From NCBI RefSeq assembly GCF_900119825.1, contig NZ_FPKR01000011.1:1-64000 (forward strand): a DNA stretch of 64,000 nucleotides. Direction: 5' to 3'. This stretch comes from Chitinimonas taiwanensis DSM 18899 (GTDB taxonomy: Bacteria > Pseudomonadota > Gammaproteobacteria > Burkholderiales > Chitinimonadaceae). Each line of letters opens with the position of its first letter. Within the stretch, counting starts at the first letter, position 1. The translations under genes and the position numbers were made by a program. Below the pieces are notes generated by a model. It saw only the letters and a list, made by a program, of their open reading frames with translations. It searched no databases and was not told where the DNA came from. Below, piece by piece: positions 60,415-64,000 of this stretch.

Positions 60415-60843
60415 TCAGGTCAGCGGCTTGCTCAGGATGCGTGCGGAGGCCGGGCACAATGTGCTGAATTGACTGGTCTGGCGCAGCGCGGGTGGTGCTG
60501 CCTCGCGCGCGATGGCCTGATAGCCGTGACGGACGAAGAAAGCTTCGGCGCTGGTCGTGAGCAGATACAGCGTGTGCCGGCCCTGCTGGCGCGCCAGCTG
60601 TTCCAAGTGGGCGATCAGCTGCGAGGCCAGGCCCTGCTGGCGATAGGCGGGCGCCACGGCCAGCGAGCGCAGCAGACCGATCTGCGCATGGCCTTCGATG
60701 CCGGCCATCGCCACCAGCTCGCCGGCGCTATGCATGCCAACCAGGGTCAGATCAGGCAGCGTGGCGAGATCGGCATAGGGCAGGTCCATGGCCGCGAGCA
60801 GCTGCTGGGCAGCGCGCAGATCGCTGATCGGTTCTATATGCAT
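60415..60843 (-). CDS. GNAT acetyltransferase, ArsN2-like
   Basis: A 142-residue GNAT enzyme. The acetyl-CoA motif is LRSLAVAPAYRQQGLASQLI, followed by LYLLTTSAEAFFVRHGYQAI, as in the ArsN2 subgroup found in some arsenic operons. No ars genes are nearby, so an arsenic role is not supported here. The ATG at 60843 (MHIEPI) is used; a TTG two codons earlier is possible. Confidence 0.82.
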   Translation of the reverse strand: MHIEPISDLRAAQQLLAAMDLPYADLATLPDLTLVGMHSAGELVAMAGIEGHAQIGLLRSLAVAPAYRQQGLASQLIAHLEQLARQQGRHTLYLLTTSAEAFFVRHGYQAIAREAAPPALRQTSQFSTLCPASARILSKPLT

Positions 60844-61019
60844 GCTCAAACACCTTCTTGTTCACTGCCAGGCAGCAGCCTGCGCGGGCAGTTGGGAGGG
60901 CGGGACGCGGCGCGCCGATATGCGGCCGAGTGCGCGGGGCGTCAGGAAAATTACACCAAGACTTTCCCTGTCGCCATCTGCGCAGCTTGTCCCTGCCGCG
61001 ATCTGGGCGGACAATTCAC

Positions 61020-61102
61020 GCCGACTCGGGGTGCCCCGCCATTGGCCGGGGCTGAGACACACCCGCATCACCTGATCCGGATCATGCCGGCGTAGGGAAG
61101 TC
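61020..61102 (+). promoter_or_regulatory. TPP riboswitch (THI element)
   Basis: The conserved parts of a thiamin pyrophosphate aptamer are present in order: CGGGGTGCCC, GGGGCTGAGA, then ACCTGATCCGGATCATGCCG followed by GCGTAGGGAAG. It controls the thi operon 39 bp downstream. A hairpin CTTCTC (61115-61120) with GAGAAG (61131-61136) covers the ribosome binding site AAGGAG, and no terminator is seen. This suggests that ligand binding blocks translation of thiM. Confidence 0.95.
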
Positions 61103-61140
61103 CGCCTCCCTGGCCTTCTCTGCGCGCAAGGAGAAGCCCT

Positions 61141-61941
61141 ATGCCCCCCCTGAATTTCCCGCTCGCGCGGCTGGCCGATGAAGTCGCCCGCCTGCGCGCC
61201 AGTACGCCGCTGGTTCATATCCTTACCAATGAAGTGGTGCAGGAGATCAGCGCCAATGTGCTGCTGGCCGCCGGTGCCGCGCCGGCCATGATCGTGGCCG
61301 AGGCGGAGGTGGCCGACTTTGCCGCCATGGCCGGCGCCGTGCTGATCAATGTCGGCACGCTCTATCCGGCCCGTTACGCGGCCATGCGCGCGGCCGTACT
61401 GGCAGCCAATGCGGCCGGCGTGCCCTGGGTGCTCGACCCGGTGGCGGTGGGTGTGCTCGCCTATCGCCGTGAAGCCTGTCGCGAACTACTGCAGCTGCGG
61501 CCGGCTGCCATCCGCGGCAATGCCTCGGAAATCCTCACCCTGGCCGGTATGGGCAGTGGCGGGCGTGGTGTGGACAGCACCGATGCCGCCGAGCAGGCGC
61601 TACCGGCCGCCATGGCGCTCGCACGCCAGACTGGCGCGGTAGTGGCGGTGACCGGTGCAGTCGATTACATCACGGATGGCGAGCAAGCCTGGGCCACGCC
61701 CTGGGGCGATGCACTGATGACGCGCGTGGTGGGCACCGGCTGTGCGCTATCGGCACTGGTGGCGGCCTTCTGTGCGGGCGCCCCCAACCGTCTGGATGCA
61801 GTCGCCGCCGCCTGTGCGATGGCCGGCTTGGCTGGCGAGCAGGCCATGGCCGCCAGCCAGGGGCCGGGTTCCTTCAAAGCGGCCTGGCTGGATGCGCTGT
61901 ACCAGCTGGCACCGACCCATCTCACGGGGCAATCCGCATGA
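61141..61941 (+). CDS. thiM: hydroxyethylthiazole kinase
   Basis: ThiM phosphorylates the thiazole alcohol in thiamin salvage. It has 266 residues with the family motifs [59 protein letters not shown] and the catalytic-loop [15 protein letters not shown]. First gene of the riboswitch-controlled operon; its stop overlaps thiE. Confidence 0.95.
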   Translation: MPPLNFPLARLADEVARLRASTPLVHILTNEVVQEISANVLLAAGAAPAMIVAEAEVADFAAMAGAVLINVGTLYPARYAAMRAAVLAANAAGVPWVLDPVAVGVLAYRREACRELLQLRPAAIRGNASEILTLAGMGSGGRGVDSTDAAEQALPAAMALARQTGAVVAVTGAVDYITDGEQAWATPWGDALMTRVVGTGCALSALVAAFCAGAPNRLDAVAAACAMAGLAGEQAMAASQGPGSFKAAWLDALYQLAPTHLTGQSA

Positions 61942-62576
61942 GCAAGCTCGATCTATCGCTTTATCTGGTGCTCGACCCCGAGCTGTGCGGTGGCCTGGCC
62001 GGCATGGTGCAGACTGCGCACCGCGCGGCGCAGGCTGGGGCCAGCGTGGTTCAGCTGCGTGCGCCGCAGTGGAAGAAGCGCCAGTATCTGCAGGCCGCCA
62101 TTGAGCTGAAGGCGGCGCTCGACCCGCTCGGCGTGCCGCTGATCATCAACGACCATCTCGATATTGCGCTGGCCGTGGATGCAGCCGGCGTGCACGTAGG
62201 CCAGGCCGACCTGCCCGTGGAGGTGGTGCGCCGCCTGCTGGGGCCGGACAAGCTGATCGGCCTGTCCACCTCGAATGCCAGCCAGCTGGCGGCCGCGCCG
62301 CTGCATCTGACCAATTATGTGGGCGTGGGGCCGGTCTATCCGACCGGGACCAAGCCCGATGCCTCACCGGTCATCGGCCTGGCTGCCTTCAGCCAGCTGA
62401 TGCGCGACAAGCGCCTGCCCGCGGTGGCGATAGGTGGCATCCAGGCCGGCATGGCCGCGCCGCTGATTGCGGCCGGTGTGGATGGGGTGGCCGTGGTATC
62501 GGCCATCTGCGGCCAACCCGACCCGGCCGCCGCCACGGCCGCCTTGCTGAACGAGATACGCGGAGCACGCTCATGA
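61938..62576 (+). CDS. thiE: thiamin phosphate synthase
   Basis: ThiE joins HMP pyrophosphate with thiazole phosphate to make thiamin phosphate. The 212-residue TIM barrel has [66 protein letters not shown] and [15 protein letters not shown]. It overlaps both neighbours by 4 bases, so the three enzymes are made in step. Confidence 0.95.
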   Translation: MSKLDLSLYLVLDPELCGGLAGMVQTAHRAAQAGASVVQLRAPQWKKRQYLQAAIELKAALDPLGVPLIINDHLDIALAVDAAGVHVGQADLPVEVVRRLLGPDKLIGLSTSNASQLAAAPLHLTNYVGVGPVYPTGTKPDASPVIGLAAFSQLMRDKRLPAVAIGGIQAGMAAPLIAAGVDGVAVVSAICGQPDPAAATAALLNEIRGARS

Positions 62577-63373
62577 GCATTCCTCATGCATTGACCATTG
62601 CCGGCTCGGACTCGGGCGGCGGCGCCGGCATCCAGGCCGACCTGAAGACCTTCTCGGCGCTGGGCGCCTATGGCATGAGCGTGCTGACCGCGCTGACTGC
62701 GCAGAACACCCAGGGGGTGAGCGCCGTGCATCCGGTGCCGGCCGATTTCGTGGCGGCCCAGCTTGATGCGGTGTTTGCCGATATCCGCGTCGATGCGCTC
62801 AAGCTTGGCATGCTGGCCAATGCCGTCATCATCCACGCCGTGGCCGACGGCCTGCGCCGCTATGCGCCGCAGTATGTGGTGCTGGATACCGTGATGATCG
62901 CCAAGGGCGGCCACCCGCTGCTGCAGGCCGATGCGGTGGGGGCGATACGCAGTGCGCTGCTGCCGCTGGCCAGCCTGATCACCCCGAATCTGCCCGAGGC
63001 CGCCGCGCTGCTCGGTTGCGCGCCAGCCGACAGCGAGGACGCGATGCGCGCCCAGGGCCGCGCGCTGCTGGCGGCCGGCGCACAGGCAGTGCTGATGAAG
63101 GGCGGCCACCTGGGCGGCGCGGAAAGCCCGGACTGGCTGATTACGCCGGAGGGCGAGACCCGTTTCAGCCAGCTGCGCGTGGCCACCCGAAACACCCATG
63201 GCACCGGCTGCACACTGTCGGCCGCGCTGGCCGCCTTGCGCCCGCGCCATGCCGACTGGCCGGCCACCGTGGCCGCCGCGCGCGACTATCTGCACGCGGC
63301 TTTACAGGCGGCCGACCGGCTGGCGGTGGGGCAGGGCATCGGCCCGGTCCATCACTTCCACGCCTGGTGGTAG
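62573..63373 (+). CDS. thiD: HMP/HMP-phosphate kinase
   Basis: ThiD phosphorylates hydroxymethylpyrimidine twice. The 266-residue ribokinase-fold enzyme has LTIAGSDSGGGAGIQADLKT, GMSVLTALTAQNTQGV, VLDTVMIAKGGHPLL, LITPNLPEAAALLG and NTHGTGCTLSAALAA with the catalytic Cys/Gly loop. Last gene of the thi operon; a bidirectional terminator follows. De novo thiC and thiG are not in the window, so this locus serves salvage and coupling. Confidence 0.95.
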   Translation: MSIPHALTIAGSDSGGGAGIQADLKTFSALGAYGMSVLTALTAQNTQGVSAVHPVPADFVAAQLDAVFADIRVDALKLGMLANAVIIHAVADGLRRYAPQYVVLDTVMIAKGGHPLLQADAVGAIRSALLPLASLITPNLPEAAALLGCAPADSEDAMRAQGRALLAAGAQAVLMKGGHLGGAESPDWLITPEGETRFSQLRVATRNTHGTGCTLSAALAALRPRHADWPATVAAARDYLHAALQAADRLAVGQGIGPVHHFHAWW

Positions 63374-63398
63374 GCCGGCCGCTAGCGCAAAGTCGCCC

Positions 63399-63434
63399 CA
63401 AAACAAAGCCCCGCTCTGGCGGGGCTTTGTTTTG
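63399..63434. terminator. bidirectional terminator, thiD / lysA
   Basis: Perfect 16-bp arms starting CAAAACAAAGCCCCGC around TCTG between the convergent genes. Confidence 0.9.
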
Positions 63435-63448
63435 CTGGGAAGCTGCGC

Positions 63449-64000
63449 TTACAGCGCTTCCAGTGCCAGCAGCTCTTCCACGGTCTGGCGGCGGCGGATC
63501 AGGCGGTCGGTGTCGCCGTCCACCAGCACTTCGGCAATCAGCGGGCGCGAGTTGTAGTTGGACGACATGCTGGCGCCGTAAGCGCCGGTGTTGTGCAGGA
63601 TCAGCAGATCGCCCACCTCCGCGCGCGGCAGGGCGCGCGGCAGTACCACGCCGCCATCTCCCTGGGTAAATACATCCCCCGATTCGCACAGCGGGCCGGC
63701 CACCACGCTATGGCCGGCCGGGCGCTCGGCCCCATCGTGGGCAATCAGGCTGATGCCGTGATAGCTGCCATACATGGCTGGGCGCATCAGCTCATTGAAG
63801 CCGGCATCCACCAGTACGAAGTGATTGCTGCCGGCCTGCTTGGTGGCGCGCACCTCGCTGATCAGGCAGCCCGCTTCGGCCACCAGATAGCGGCCTGGTT
63901 CGATTTCCAGCTGCAGCGGGTGACCGAGCACGGCTTCGGCCTCACGCCGTGCCGCATCCCACAGGCCGAAATAGTGTTCGGTGTCGATGCTGGCCTCGCC
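63449..64000 (-). CDS. lysA: diaminopimelate decarboxylase, C-terminal part
   Basis: The last 184 codons of LysA, a PLP enzyme that turns meso-diaminopimelate into lysine. The gene runs off the right edge on the minus strand. Visible are PGRYLVAEAGCLISEVRATK, FVLVDAGFNELMRPAMYG, HGISLI, VVAGPLCESGDVFTQG (the active-site Cys-Glu motif) and LILHNTGAYGASMSSNYNSR. The next upstream gene cannot be seen. The lptM that usually precedes lysA lies alone at 36119. Confidence 0.95.
   Translation of the reverse strand, partial: GEASIDTEHYFGLWDAARREAEAVLGHPLQLEIEPGRYLVAEAGCLISEVRATKQAGSNHFVLVDAGFNELMRPAMYGSYHGISLIAHDGAERPAGHSVVAGPLCESGDVFTQGDGGVVLPRALPRAEVGDLLILHNTGAYGASMSSNYNSRPLIAEVLVDGDTDRLIRRRQTVEELLALEAL

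Overview
The window is a 64 kb stretch of a GC-rich, Gram-negative chromosome. Ubiquinone (Coq7), UDP-diacylglucosamine hydrolase (LpxH), a Neisseria-type porin, a phasin and the order rplM-rpsI-argC-(DUF6776)-bactofilin-erpA all point to a betaproteobacterium. A Neisseriales-like or Chitinimonas-like host is my guess; the sequence alone does not settle the genus.

Bases 1 to about 11,500 are a mobile element laid out like a P4-type phage satellite. In order: the 3' end of a P4-type tyrosine integrase followed by a decayed duplicate of its own 3' end; a cargo slot with an AT-rich two-gene module (a DUF4062 protein and an OLD-like ATPase with a C-terminal TOPRIM domain); an alpA regulator; a coiled-coil protein; an Ogr/Delta zinc-finger activator; a structured leader resembling the P4 immunity locus (terminator plus a small RNA candidate with a seqB-like segment complementary to flanking seqA- and seqC-like sites); small ORFs; a TOPRIM primase; a DUF927 helicase; and a cluster of GGTGTAAC-type iterons that probably forms the replication origin. 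A tandem 12-bp repeat at 11,332-11,355 looks like integrase arm sites near the right end. The DUF4062/OLD-like pair occupies the int-proximal position where P4-like satellites carry anti-phage systems, and is the best candidate in the window for an undescribed defence system.

Bases 11,873-13,920 (minus strand) hold a Septu-type pair, a PtuA-like ATPase and a PtuB-like HNH nuclease, translationally coupled. Two immune modules therefore sit next to each other.

From about 14 kb on, the gene content is ordinary chromosome. It includes small enzymes and a branched-chain amino acid binding protein (14-18 kb), a chemoreceptor (20-22 kb), glycogen branching and debranching enzymes with a glycosyltransferase (23-28 kb), and EttA, ferredoxin, cytochrome c5, tRNA-Arg(CCG), peptidase E, MscL and a porin (28-35 kb). 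It continues with YqaA, CyaY, an orphan LptM, a basic amino acid decarboxylase, a GST, a phasin, LpxH, two cyclophilins and Coq7 (35-43 kb). Next come the ribosomal protein/argC/bactofilin/erpA cluster, with a candidate 100-nt small RNA just upstream, a dehydrogenase/TetR pair, and a giant alpha-2-macroglobulin (43-55 kb). Last come a Crp/Fnr regulator, a PhoPQ-like two-component operon with a PepSY protein, small proteins, and a TPP-riboswitch-controlled thiM-thiE-thiD operon convergent with lysA, which runs off the right edge.
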